Positions 9,360 through 17,736 of a stretch of 64,000 nucleotides of DNA are shown in pieces. Made by a program: the position numbers and the translations under genes. The DNA comes from Holtiella tumoricola (lineage in GTDB: Bacteria; Bacillota; Clostridia; Lachnospirales; Cellulosilyticaceae). The stretch spans positions 1 through 64,000 of the forward strand of contig NZ_JAQIFT010000061.1 in assembly GCF_027857615.1 (NCBI RefSeq), given 5' to 3'. How positions within the stretch are numbered: the first letter of the stretch is position 1; every line of letters starts with the position of its first letter. Below the pieces are notes generated by a model. The model was not told where the DNA came from, searched no databases, and saw nothing but the letters and a program-made list of their open reading frames with translations.

Positions 9360-10040
9360 TTAGTTCCAGAAATTATTATCAAATACTTGTTCAAATAAGA
9401 ATTTTAATTCGATAGATGCATTTTTATTTTGTGTTTTATTTTTAGCTTTTGAATCTAATCCTACAAATACTTCTAATTTGATATCAGAATCTGCCCCTGT
9501 ACCAGGTACAAAAAGTATATCTCTACCACCTAATACTTCTTTTACATTAACTTCTTTTAAATTTGATAGAGTTCCTTCATATAAATTACAAAATACATCA
9601 TTATCCCATGCAACAATTTTTACAAGCAAATCTTCCTTGAGTTCTTCATCTATAGTTGTTGGTAATGTTGGAGTAACTTTAGCCAATCTAGCAGCTACAG
9701 TTCCAGCATTAACCATATCAGCTTTAACACAGGTATAGGCACCTGGTACTAATTCACTTAATTCAATACTAATTAAATCCTCTTCATTATCATAATCACC
9801 TTCTGCTGGTCCATCAAGTAAACTTGTAGTTGAAACAAACGTTGTATATCTACCGTCTACATCATGCACGATATCATTTAAATAAGTATCTTTACTTTGA
9901 TGGTTAGCAAATTTTACATTAAGATGACCTGTATCTACTGTTGTACTAACAGCTAATGTATCTGTCCAGTATGCATAACCTGTTCCTAATAATCCCATTG
10001 ATAATACTAAAGCCCCAATCATAAATTTAGTTTTTTTCAT
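9360..10040 (-). CDS. TasA/camelysin-like secreted protein
   Basis: 226 residues from the ATG at 10040, which has GGGAG eight bases upstream; a TTG further upstream is less likely because it would overlap this site. The N-terminus is a SipW-type signal (KFMIGALVLSMGLLGTGYAYW) followed by TDTLAVSTTVDTGHLNVKF, the typical opening of TasA/CalY proteins. The rest is beta-rich with the family segment LVPGAYTCVKADMVNAGTVAARL. TasA proteins form biofilm matrix fibres in Bacillus. A SipW-type peptidase is encoded at 13666-14868. A predicted NarL-type operator lies about 120 bases upstream. Confidence 0.8.
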   Translation of the reverse strand: MKKTKFMIGALVLSMGLLGTGYAYWTDTLAVSTTVDTGHLNVKFANHQSKDTYLNDIVHDVDGRYTTFVSTTSLLDGPAEGDYDNEEDLISIELSELVPGAYTCVKADMVNAGTVAARLAKVTPTLPTTIDEELKEDLLVKIVAWDNDVFCNLYEGTLSNLKEVNVKEVLGGRDILFVPGTGADSDIKLEVFVGLDSKAKNKTQNKNASIELKFLFEQVFDNNFWN

Positions 10041-10136
10041 TTTTTTCTCTCCCTTTTTCAATTTATTTGTATTGCTTCATGTCTTTATTATACTTTTTAC
10101 CATTTATTACCACATCATCCTTAGGTGTACTTCTGT

Positions 10137-10174
10137 TACTACTTGTGAATACTTCTCTTACTACTTAAGTAGTA
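10137..10174 (-). promoter_or_regulatory. Predicted NarL-type operator (palindrome plus half-site)
   Basis: TACTACTTAAGTAGTA at 10159-10174 is a perfect 7-2-7 inverted repeat (TACTACT-TA-AGTAGTA), the geometry bound by NarL-type regulators. A further TACTACT half-site at 10137-10143 begins 22 bases (two helix turns) away. The same 16 bases recur at 12436-12451. A NarL-type regulator is encoded at 14858-15484. Confidence 0.5.
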
Positions 10175-10227
10175 GGCAAATTGCACTATTTCTTCTAGCC
10201 GAACTAATCAAAGTACTAGAATATAAA

Positions 10228-10269
10228 ATCCCCCTTTCACTTGGCTATTTAGCAAAGCAAAAAGGGGAT
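10228..10269 (-). terminator. Terminator of the LPKTG protein gene
   Basis: A hairpin with ATCCCC(C)TTT and AAAGGGGAT arms and an inner TTGGCT/AGCAAA pairing, followed on the minus strand by ATTTTATATT. It lies about 30 bases past the stop at 10296. Confidence 0.6.
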
Positions 10270-10295
10270 CACTCTTCTTTTATTAAGTAGTAAAA

Positions 10296-11219
10296 TTACT
10301 CATCTTTTTTTCTATATATCACAAGCCCACTAGCTAAAAGGGTAAAACCTATTCCGTATACGATACCTGGTGCTACGCCACCTGTTTTAGGGAGCAGACC
10401 TACTGTTCCTTGATTTGGTAGTTCTTCTTGTGGATTTTGTGGTTGTTCTATATCAGGTAAATTTTCTACTACTTCTTCTTGAGGTTCTATTCCTTCATCA
10501 CCTGGCTGAGCTACATCGGGTGTATTTTCTTCTTGATGATCTGGAGTGGATACATCAGGTTTTGGTTTACTTGGGTCTGGTGTATCTGGGCCTGGTTTTA
10601 CATCTGGTTCTTGACTACCTCCTCCAGATTCATTCCCTCCTCCAGAGCCACCGCCAGATTCTATTACTTGTTCTAAGTTAATACTGATGGTAAAACCTAT
10701 GATTTGATCTTGCATATCTTCAATCTCAGGTGCCATTCCCATGCTCCACTTCATAGGCATAGTATCCCCTTGAGCTAACTTTGTACCTTTATAGGTACTT
10801 ACTAGGTAATCTGTATAAGCTTCTTTTCCTTTATAAGTACGACCTGCTTCATCATATCCCACTAACCAATCTATCATTTCTGGATTATAGGTTTTATCTG
10901 CAACATCTTTTATTTCATCTAGTGTAAGTGTAATATCTTTTATTTGTGCTGTAATCTCGCCATAGTTTTCAATGTATGTTTCAATATTAAAGTAAGCTCC
11001 TGGATAGAGATTATTTACTTTCACATCAATACCTGTCTTATTTTCTGCAATCTCTACGTCTACATATGGACTGGCTTTAGTTACTACTGGATTATTAAAA
11101 TAAACGTCAAACCTTTTGGTGCTAATGGTATGTTCCTTCACAGTTGTAGCAGCATAACCTACTTGCAATAAAATTGCAGAAGTCATTAATGCTATACCTA
11201 ATAGTTGTTTACTCTTCAT
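10296..11219 (-). CDS. Camelysin-like surface protein with LPKTG sortase signal
   Basis: 307 residues from the ATG at 11219 (AAGGAGGT seven bases upstream); a GTG nine bases earlier sits on the ribosome site. It has a signal peptide ending VGYAA, then a TasA/camelysin-like beta domain (RFDVYFNNP..., NNLYPGAYFNIETYIENYG), a Gly/Ser-rich and then Pro/Asp/Glu-rich stalk (about 195-275), and a C-terminal sorting signal LLPKTGG with a membrane segment and RKKDE tail. The sortase at 8612-9268 should anchor it to the wall. The start overlaps the preceding gene by 11 bases, so the two are translationally coupled. Confidence 0.85.
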   Translation of the reverse strand: MKSKQLLGIALMTSAILLQVGYAATTVKEHTISTKRFDVYFNNPVVTKASPYVDVEIAENKTGIDVKVNNLYPGAYFNIETYIENYGEITAQIKDITLTLDEIKDVADKTYNPEMIDWLVGYDEAGRTYKGKEAYTDYLVSTYKGTKLAQGDTMPMKWSMGMAPEIEDMQDQIIGFTISINLEQVIESGGGSGGGNESGGGSQEPDVKPGPDTPDPSKPKPDVSTPDHQEENTPDVAQPGDEGIEPQEEVVENLPDIEQPQNPQEELPNQGTVGLLPKTGGVAPGIVYGIGFTLLASGLVIYRKKDE

Positions 11220-12351
11220 TACCGCCACCTCCTTCCATCACTTCTTGTACTTGAGTAGGCTCTGGTGTTGATGATGGTAATTCTGATGTTGTATCCTGAG
11301 TCGGGCTTGATATAGCCGCTGAATCTGGTATTTCCCAATTTTTTGGTAGCTCAGGTTCTACTGGTGGTGTTGGAATACCTCCTGAATCCGATGTCTCCAA
11401 GTCGTCTGGCTGCACTGAGTCTACTGGATCTGCTGGCAGTGGTGTTGGAACACCTCCTGAATCTGGTGTCTCCAAGTCATCTGGCTGCACTGGGTCTACT
11501 GGATCTGCTGGTAGTGGTATTGGAACACCTCCTGAACCCGGTGTTTCAGAACCATCTGGCTGCATTGGGTCTATTGGTAGTGGTACTGGCATACCATCTA
11601 ACCCTGATGCTCCCTCTCCTTCTGGCAATAGTATATCTAGTGGTAATTGTACCATTTCTACTGGGAAGTCCCTTCTATCAACACGAATCTTAGTACTATA
11701 CCATGCATTTTGTGATAGCCCTAATCCATATTTTAAGTTAAGGGTCATAGTCACTCTACACTGATTGGTAAAATAATTAGTTAGGTCTTCTGGTATTGTG
11801 ATCTGTGTATTGTCTTCATATAATTTTATATAGAAGGTTTCTGTTGCTCCCATTTCTAACAAAAACCAGTCTTCACACTCTTCTAAACGTATCCTACTTC
11901 CACCGTTATCTGTTGCTCTATAAACCTTGACCTTTTCGACTTTTTCTTGGTATGTAATACCATCTGATATTTCTATATTTGCAGCAATATCTTTAAGACA
12001 TAAGTTGTAAGCTGTAGTGCCATCATTGGTCAAAGTAACTTCTGCAAATACCTCCATGTTATAATCATCTGCTATGCTACTGTATCTACTCTGTCCGCTG
12101 CCTTCCTCACCCTCTTCATTTTGTAATTCCACTTTCCAGCCTTCTTCCCCTTGTTCACATGCTATTTTTCCATATATATGTCCACTGCCATCTTCATAGT
12201 CTAATATCCATCTACCTGTAGTTATACTCGCTATCACTTGTAAACTACCAGACCAATGTGCATAGCTTATCCCCATAAGACTACTCATGACAGCAACTAC
12301 ACTCATCAAATAAATCAAACGTTTTCTTTTATTACGCATAGTTTTCCCCAT
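11209..12351 (-). CDS. Secreted SipW-signal protein with Pro-rich repeats
   Basis: 380 residues from the ATG at 12351, which has GGGAGG six bases upstream; frames from 12417 lack a site. The signal peptide ends GISYAHWSGSLQV, the SipW-dependent type. A beta-rich domain (about 40-230) is followed by three to four imperfect repeats of about 24 residues (GGVPTPLPADPVDPVQPDDLE type, roughly 11340-11600) and a Pro/Thr/Ser tail ending GGGGNEE. It has no LPxTG motif, so it may be retained by its sortase-anchored neighbour, with which it overlaps by 11 bases. I infer a matrix or fibre subunit with a stalk. Confidence 0.75.
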   Translation of the reverse strand: MGKTMRNKRKRLIYLMSVVAVMSSLMGISYAHWSGSLQVIASITTGRWILDYEDGSGHIYGKIACEQGEEGWKVELQNEEGEEGSGQSRYSSIADDYNMEVFAEVTLTNDGTTAYNLCLKDIAANIEISDGITYQEKVEKVKVYRATDNGGSRIRLEECEDWFLLEMGATETFYIKLYEDNTQITIPEDLTNYFTNQCRVTMTLNLKYGLGLSQNAWYSTKIRVDRRDFPVEMVQLPLDILLPEGEGASGLDGMPVPLPIDPMQPDGSETPGSGGVPIPLPADPVDPVQPDDLETPDSGGVPTPLPADPVDSVQPDDLETSDSGGIPTPPVEPELPKNWEIPDSAAISSPTQDTTSELPSSTPEPTQVQEVMEGGGGNEE

Positions 12352-12423
12352 ACTTCTCCTCCCTTCATTATTATGTTTTACTTTTATTCTACCCTTATTA
12401 AACCGGCTTTTCATCACACAAAA

Positions 12424-12463
12424 GTAGCCCTGAACTACTACTTAAGTAGTAGTTCAGGGCTAC
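12424..12463 (-). promoter_or_regulatory. 40-bp perfect palindrome containing a predicted NarL-type operator
   Basis: A perfect palindrome with 20-base arms whose centre (12436-12451) is the same TACTACTTAAGTAGTA as at 10159-10174. It lies 85 bases upstream of the gene starting at 12351 and 19 bases past the DUF5305 stop. On the minus strand it is followed by four T, so it could also end transcription from the upstream genes. I infer a dual operator/terminator. Confidence 0.55.
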
Positions 12464-12481
12464 CTTCTCATATTTTCCTTA

Positions 12482-13648
12482 CTATAGGTCTAGGTGTTCC
12501 CAATTAGCTGTCTCAGTAGGAGATGTTTCTCCGTTTTCTGCAGCTATTGTTTTCTTGCTACGCCCACCCTTTTCTAATTGATAGCTATACACACTTCCCC
12601 TATCAATAACATAGAACTTTTGTATGGATAACATATCTCTATTATTTTCATATAATAGTGGCTGTTCGAGCTCATCTGCTATTTTTACTAAATCCTCTAA
12701 GCTTTTAACCTCATAGTACTTATCATAACCTTCATCTTCTATAGTTTTGACACCTACCATACGGCTTCCATAATGGGTTAAAAGTTGTTTGATCTCTTTG
12801 ATTCTTTTATCTTCGGCCGTTGGCGCTGTGGTAAAGCCTAGAATAAGTACTGCTACTAACACAGTAATCCCAATACCTACTAAGTATAAAACCCTTGTCT
12901 TTTGATCTGGTGGCAATGTCACTGTTACGTTTTCTTTAATACTATCTTCTACTGTCTCTTCTCCTTGTACCGTAATAGTGAAGTAAGCACCATCTAAAGG
13001 CATAATAGTTGAAATCTCAATAGGTCTCTCTATTAGTTCATAAGATGTCTGAATATCCATTTGTCCTATAACTTTAATTCGTAACTCTGCAGGTGCATTT
13101 ACCTTGGTAGCTTCTATAATAGATTTTGCAAACTCATTGTAACTTTTATAGTTTACCTCTGCTGTTTTTTGTATTTCATAGCTAGTTCCTTTTCCTTTAA
13201 AGTTTTGAACTGGGACGAGTTCAAAGGACTTACTCCAAATATCTTGTTTAATCTCTTTATCTTCTTGTTTCTTCGTTGTATACCCAGCTACTTGTGCTTC
13301 AATCTTATACTGTCCACTTATCTCACTTTCTTCGCTACCCGTAAAGCTTACTGTGAAATGATTATTGATGCTCTTTATAAATTCAGACAAGTAAATTTGA
13401 TCTTCACCTAGTTTATTTTCTTCATAAAGTTCATTTTCTATTAAGTTAACAGCATACTTAACATCTGTATTGTAGGTATACTCATAAAGTTTCTTCTCTT
13501 CTTCTACAGTATTCTCTTTTTTAAGTTCTTGAATATAACCTAGTCCTAATATTCCTATTAAGATGATAAGTCCAGCAATAATACCTGTTTTTATTTTTGT
13601 ATCTAGTTTTATTTTCTTGCCTATTCTTGTTTCTTTATCTTTTTTCAT
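12482..13648 (-). CDS. DUF5305 domain membrane protein
   Basis: 388 residues. A basic N-terminus, a membrane helix (24-42), a large extracellular region (45-245) with IWSKSFELVPVQNFKGKG and ERPIEISTIMPLDGAYFTI, a second helix (about 253-273), and a cytoplasmic tail of about 110 residues. This matches the DUF5305 family, which is usually encoded next to signal peptidase I genes, as here (17 bases from the SipW-type gene). Its function is unknown; the position suggests a helper in export or maturation of the TasA-like proteins. Confidence 0.7.
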   Translation of the reverse strand: MKKDKETRIGKKIKLDTKIKTGIIAGLIILIGILGLGYIQELKKENTVEEEKKLYEYTYNTDVKYAVNLIENELYEENKLGEDQIYLSEFIKSINNHFTVSFTGSEESEISGQYKIEAQVAGYTTKKQEDKEIKQDIWSKSFELVPVQNFKGKGTSYEIQKTAEVNYKSYNEFAKSIIEATKVNAPAELRIKVIGQMDIQTSYELIERPIEISTIMPLDGAYFTITVQGEETVEDSIKENVTVTLPPDQKTRVLYLVGIGITVLVAVLILGFTTAPTAEDKRIKEIKQLLTHYGSRMVGVKTIEDEGYDKYYEVKSLEDLVKIADELEQPLLYENNRDMLSIQKFYVIDRGSVYSYQLEKGGRSKKTIAAENGETSPTETANWEHLDL

Positions 13649-13665
13649 ATATGTATCCCCTTATC

Positions 13666-14868
13666 TTAGAACTCTATATCTATTAGATCTTCTGGATTAC
13701 TACTCTTAAATAGTAATGTTGGCCACCCTACTTTAGGAACAACACCTACTATAGTTCCTTTTACTTCTTCTATTTTAACAAGTCTTGAATCAATACCCGA
13801 ATTATTGTCTCCCTTTGTTTGATACACTGTTACCCCCTCTTGTTCTAATACATCTACAATGCGATGATTTATAAGGATATCATCACGACTAAACTGTATC
13901 ACATCACCTATTTTCAGCCCTTCTACATCTTCTACATCCTGTACTTTTCTTACAAGTACCACATCACCTGGGTCTATCATAGGTTGCATACTCCCTGTAG
14001 CAATTGCTGATGGATAAATAGGAAATACCCCCACAGTAAACCAAATTATAAGCACACTCAATATAGCTGTAGGTGCCCATTGCCATATACTTTCTTCTTT
14101 TATTCGATAGGCCTTTACTTCTTTAGTCAGCTTACTATACCTGCTACTTACTACCATCAGACATCCTATCGGTACCGCCATACCTACTACACCTTTCGCC
14201 AACCAATCTAGATTAGGTAAGATAGGAGAGAACCATTCCATTGCTGCTGTCATACCCACATAAATAATAGAAGCTAAAGGTCCTCCACATAAAACCAAAT
14301 ATGTTGCTAATATATTCTCACATAGTGAAGGTAACAGTTGCTCTGCTAAATACATAGTCAAATCTTTCAAGGTAGTAAGTTGAACCAATTTACCTATATT
14401 TAATCCTAAAAAGGTCATTAACACAATCACACCACAGGCTACCTTCAACTTATGACGTTTACCAAAGGTACTCATAATGTAACTACGTATACACTCTGTA
14501 CCTACCAAGGCTGGAAAAATAAAAAGTATATTCATCAAAATCCCTTGTAGACTATGACTATAAGGACTCTTACCAAACCCTTGTATCATCCCTGCAAATA
14601 GATTAGCCATAAGCATGGCTACACCACAGTTAAAAGCCCATACTAAAATTGTACCTTTATGCCTAAGCTTGGTCTCTAGATGCATCTTAGGTACTTTGAA
14701 CCACATGAACAGAATGAATACCATCCATAATCCTGGTATAATCCAATAGGTAAGCATATAGCTAGGTATGAAACTAAATAAGGATGTATTTCCCATTAAA
14801 TAAATAATAAGAAGCACAATGATTAAACCTACGCTCACCCTCTCGTAAACATTTCTCCTACAAATCAT
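13666..14868 (-). CDS. sipW: SipW-type (ER-type) signal peptidase I with large membrane domain
   Basis: 400 residues from the ATG at 14868 (GGAGG eight bases upstream); earlier in-frame ATGs lack a site. The C-terminal third is a signal peptidase: Ser293 in ATGSMQPMI, then GDVIQF, His335 in INHRIVD in place of the bacterial Lys, and TKGDNN. Ser/His usage is the ER/SipW type, the kind that processes TasA-like proteins. The first 260 residues form seven or eight membrane helices, far more than the one or two of Bacillus SipW. The start overlaps the regulator gene upstream by 11 bases. Confidence 0.85.
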   Translation of the reverse strand: MICRRNVYERVSVGLIIVLLIIYLMGNTSLFSFIPSYMLTYWIIPGLWMVFILFMWFKVPKMHLETKLRHKGTILVWAFNCGVAMLMANLFAGMIQGFGKSPYSHSLQGILMNILFIFPALVGTECIRSYIMSTFGKRHKLKVACGVIVLMTFLGLNIGKLVQLTTLKDLTMYLAEQLLPSLCENILATYLVLCGGPLASIIYVGMTAAMEWFSPILPNLDWLAKGVVGMAVPIGCLMVVSSRYSKLTKEVKAYRIKEESIWQWAPTAILSVLIIWFTVGVFPIYPSAIATGSMQPMIDPGDVVLVRKVQDVEDVEGLKIGDVIQFSRDDILINHRIVDVLEQEGVTVYQTKGDNNSGIDSRLVKIEEVKGTIVGVVPKVGWPTLLFKSSNPEDLIDIEF

Positions 14869-15484
14869 CTTTACGCCTCCAAAGCTTGGTCGCATAAAGT
14901 GCAACTTCCGTACGTCTACTTACCCCTAACTTACTCAGTAAACTACTGATATGTTTTTTCACTGTATTCTCAGTTATGTATAGCTTTTCTGCTATCTGGG
15001 CATTACTCAAGCCTCTTCCAATCTCTATGAAGATCTCCTTTTCTCTGTCTGTTAGGCTTTCTAAAAGCATGCTTCTTTCTGTCGGTTGTCTGTCTTGTGT
15101 GACTTCTGCATCATAGAATCTACGTCCTCTCCCAACAGCTTTGATAGCATAAATAATATCTTCTACATTAGAGTCCTTTAAGATATATCCGTCCACATTT
15201 AACTCCTTTGCCCTTATATAATCTCCTTTTCTTGATGAAGAAGTAAAAACAATAAATTTGGTAGGAAGATTTTTCTGGCTCACTTCTGCAATTAAATCTA
15301 GTCCATTTTGGCCATTTAAGTTCACATCTACAAGTGCAATATCTGGTGTGTCAATTGCAAGCACCTTTCTGGCTTCCTCCGCATTACTGGCTTCTTGAAT
15401 ATATTCAAATTCCTTTTCTTCCTTTAACATAACAATTAAACCTTTTCTGACAATATCGTGGTCATCTACAACAAGTAATCTCAT
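14858..15484 (-). CDS. NarL/FixJ-family response regulator
   Basis: 208 residues. The receiver domain has acidic residues Asp7-Asp8 and phospho-acceptor Asp53 (IALVDVN). The C-terminal LuxR-type helix-turn-helix (about 143-205) carries LTDREKEIF..GLSNAQIAEKLYITENTVKKHISSLLSKLGV. It is encoded 14 bases downstream of its likely kinase and overlaps the signal peptidase gene. NarL-type regulators bind 7-2-7 inverted repeats; two such sites lie in the same locus (10159, 12436), so local control of the surface-fibre genes is likely. Confidence 0.9.
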   Translation of the reverse strand: MRLLVVDDHDIVRKGLIVMLKEEKEFEYIQEASNAEEARKVLAIDTPDIALVDVNLNGQNGLDLIAEVSQKNLPTKFIVFTSSSRKGDYIRAKELNVDGYILKDSNVEDIIYAIKAVGRGRRFYDAEVTQDRQPTERSMLLESLTDREKEIFIEIGRGLSNAQIAEKLYITENTVKKHISSLLSKLGVSRRTEVALYATKLWRRKDDL

Positions 15485-15498
15485 TTTATTTCCCCCTA

Positions 15499-17100
15499 TT
15501 ATACAGCTTCTTTAATATGATAATATTTAAACTCTGCACATATCATCGTGCCTTCTCCGGGTATAGAATGAATATCAAACTCTCCGCCTATCTGTCTTGT
15601 CAATTGTTCCATATTTTTAATCCCTAACCCAAGCCTATCTTGCTCAACAATCTTGTTATAATCAAATCCCCTTCCATTATCTTCTATCCTTAGCACAAGT
15701 CCCCTATGATCTTGATGCAAATCTATATCAATCTGTGATGCACAACCATGCTTGATCCCATTAGCTACACCTTCGCAGCACACTCTATACAATGCCTTCT
15801 GCTCCTCTAAATTTAAACTATTTAAGTTACCTTGTATCTTTAACGTTATTGTTACCGGGTGCAATCCCTCCATCACTTTGATAAAGTTTTCTAGCTTTTG
15901 AATCAGGTTATTCTTGCCCTGTTTATTCCAACTCATTCCATAGATTGTTGCACGTAACTCTGCCATTGAGTCTGTAATATTTCCCCTAAGCCCTTTAAGA
16001 TTATTAGCAATTTTCTCTTCTTCTAAAGCTAAAACCTGTTTTTCCAGATTATAAAGTTGACACGATACACCGAATAATTGTTGAATGACACTGTCGTGTA
16101 TCTCATTAGCAATACGATTTTGCTCATTACCTATCAACAATTGCTCATTTAACTCCTCTAATGCTATTTTCTCCATCATCATCCCGCTTACATAGGCTAT
16201 AAACTTTAAATCCTCTAAGTTGGACTCTCCCTTAACAATGAGCATTCCAAAAGTATAATATGTGTAACGTATAGGGATAGCCGTATAACCATCTTGATAG
16301 TAAACCATTCCATATTTATCCTTCATACACATTTTACTTAGTTGTGCCATATCTATTTGGTTTATTATCCTATCTATATCTTCAGATGCCACGCCATAAC
16401 TATAAGGTATAATCTCTTTACCTTCATTTACAAAATCTAAATACATGCCAACAGGTAGCTTTCTCACCATCCGCATATGATTCAAAATAGCTTCTATAAG
16501 CTTTTGCCTATCCTCTTGATTGGTAAAAAGATAAACTGTTCTATAAATTTTGAGAGTATAATCCAACTGATTCTGAATTTGATTGCTCTTTTCCTCCAAT
16601 GCCTTTAAGTAGTCAATCAAAAGTTGTACCATTACCGAAATCAGACCAAAACCTGCTATCAAGTTTAAATCTTGTGCCGTTATATGCAAAAATCCGGCAT
16701 ACCTTAGTTCGATACAATACAAATATCCTAGTACACACCCAATGTATACCACCATATTTGCCCACATATAACGAGGTCCCAACTCTATTCCTGCCATAAT
16801 CATTGTATTGAGAATATACCACATATAAGGACTGTGCAAACCACCTGAACACATCAAAATAATACAATTCCCTATAACTTCAAGTAATATAATGATTTGT
16901 ATTTGTGTTTTATCTCTTTTACTTTGCCTATAAAGATAATGAGTAGTTAATGCTGTTAATGTTGTTCCCATAATTATAATCAATGTATTACCTAAGTTAT
17001 GCCCTTCTCCCCCTACTATAAAAAAAATCGATGTCAGTATTAAAGATATGTAACGATACAGTAATAGCATCTTTGTCATATTTGTCTTTTTCAATGACAT
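15499..17100 (-). CDS. NarL-type sensor histidine kinase (HisKA_3)
   Basis: 533 residues from the ATG at 17100, which has AGGGGAG eight bases upstream; an earlier frame from 17145 lacks a site. Five or six membrane helices occupy the first 165 residues. A GAF-like region follows, then the dimerisation helix with the phospho-acceptor His (EIHDSVIQQLFGVS) and a HATPase domain with EGVANGIKHG, EDNGRGFD and GLGIKNM. It is the partner of the NarL-type regulator and first gene of the surface-fibre transcription unit. With no large outer domain, it probably senses a membrane or cytoplasmic signal. Confidence 0.9.
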   Translation of the reverse strand: MSLKKTNMTKMLLLYRYISLILTSIFFIVGGEGHNLGNTLIIIMGTTLTALTTHYLYRQSKRDKTQIQIIILLEVIGNCIILMCSGGLHSPYMWYILNTMIMAGIELGPRYMWANMVVYIGCVLGYLYCIELRYAGFLHITAQDLNLIAGFGLISVMVQLLIDYLKALEEKSNQIQNQLDYTLKIYRTVYLFTNQEDRQKLIEAILNHMRMVRKLPVGMYLDFVNEGKEIIPYSYGVASEDIDRIINQIDMAQLSKMCMKDKYGMVYYQDGYTAIPIRYTYYTFGMLIVKGESNLEDLKFIAYVSGMMMEKIALEELNEQLLIGNEQNRIANEIHDSVIQQLFGVSCQLYNLEKQVLALEEEKIANNLKGLRGNITDSMAELRATIYGMSWNKQGKNNLIQKLENFIKVMEGLHPVTITLKIQGNLNSLNLEEQKALYRVCCEGVANGIKHGCASQIDIDLHQDHRGLVLRIEDNGRGFDYNKIVEQDRLGLGIKNMEQLTRQIGGEFDIHSIPGEGTMICAEFKYYHIKEAV

Positions 17101-17177
17101 GCCATCCACTCCCCTATAATTATCATTTTTTACTTTTTTTACCATATCATTATAGCATATTAAATTTTATTTAACTA

Positions 17178-17207
17178 TTTTTTATTTTATTTTATTTTAT
17201 TTTATTT
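17178..17207. repeat. TTTTA pentanucleotide repeat
   Basis: About six tandem TTTTA units in the AT-rich stretch about 80 bases upstream of the kinase start at 17100. Length change by slippage could alter promoter spacing; that is only a possibility. Confidence 0.6.
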
Positions 17208-17303
17208 AATATTCAAATTATTATATTTTTCTTATTTAGAAAAATATAATTTCAAGCTAAACTTCATTACATATGTTATAAAGAAAGAACTGTTTTTACA
17301 CTA

Positions 17304-17338
17304 AAAAATGCCTAGTCATATTGACTAGGCATTTTTTT
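17304..17338. terminator. Terminator of the repeat-peptide gene
   Basis: A perfect 16-bp stem (AAAAAATGCCTAGTCA and its complement) with a three-base loop. The T run on the minus strand serves the gene ending at 17365. Confidence 0.85.
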
Positions 17339-17364
17339 CCGAAACGTTTGGACAAGCACTCTCC

Positions 17365-17637
17365 CTATACTTCTTTACATGAGGTCATGAAACCCTTATC
17401 TTCATTCTCACGTGGTATCACAAAATCTTTGTCTTCATTTGCTCGTGGTACCACAAAGTCTTTGTCTTCATTCACTCGTGATATTACAAAGTCTTTATCT
17501 TCATTTACTCGTGGTATTATAAAGTCTTTGTCTTCATTTACTCGTGGTATCACAAAGTCTTTATCCCCTATTCCACATAATGTACTAGATAATACTGCTG
17601 CTAGCATAAACAAATGAATATAATGTCTTTTTTTCAT
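17365..17637 (-). CDS. Exported peptide precursor with five 11-residue repeats
   Basis: 90 residues. A basic start and hydrophobic core (MKKRHYIHLFMLAAVLSSTL) form a signal peptide. Residues 25-79 are five tandem copies of DKDFVIPRVNE with small changes (FIIPR, FVISR, FVVPRA, FVIPRE), and a sixth degenerates from 80. An AAAAGGGGAT site precedes the ATG and a TATACT box lies about 30 bases upstream. It diverges from an HTH-TPR regulator 100 bases away and has its own terminator. This is the layout of an RRNPP propeptide/receptor pair, here with the peptide repeated. Function is inferred; I know no named family. Confidence 0.7.
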   Translation of the reverse strand: MKKRHYIHLFMLAAVLSSTLCGIGDKDFVIPRVNEDKDFIIPRVNEDKDFVISRVNEDKDFVVPRANEDKDFVIPRENEDKGFMTSCKEV

Positions 17638-17736
17638 ATTTTATCCCCTTTTCTATAGTATAATACTTTTAATTACATAAATAAACCCGAATTCATTCTT
17701 GGTTTATAATATATAGTTATTAAAGGAGGTATCACT

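Noticed and set aside
10072..10290. Plus-strand 72-codon frame between two secreted-protein genes
   Set aside because: It has no ribosome site and covers a terminator and the predicted operator palindrome.
17321..17617. Plus-strand 98-codon frame with KSLSSFTRG repeats
   Set aside because: It mirrors the repeats of the minus-strand peptide gene, which has the signal peptide, ribosome site, promoter box and terminator.
17305..17638. Repeat array at 17400-17560 considered as a CRISPR array
   Set aside because: The 33-bp units are contiguous without spacers and encode in-frame 11-residue protein repeats after a signal peptide.
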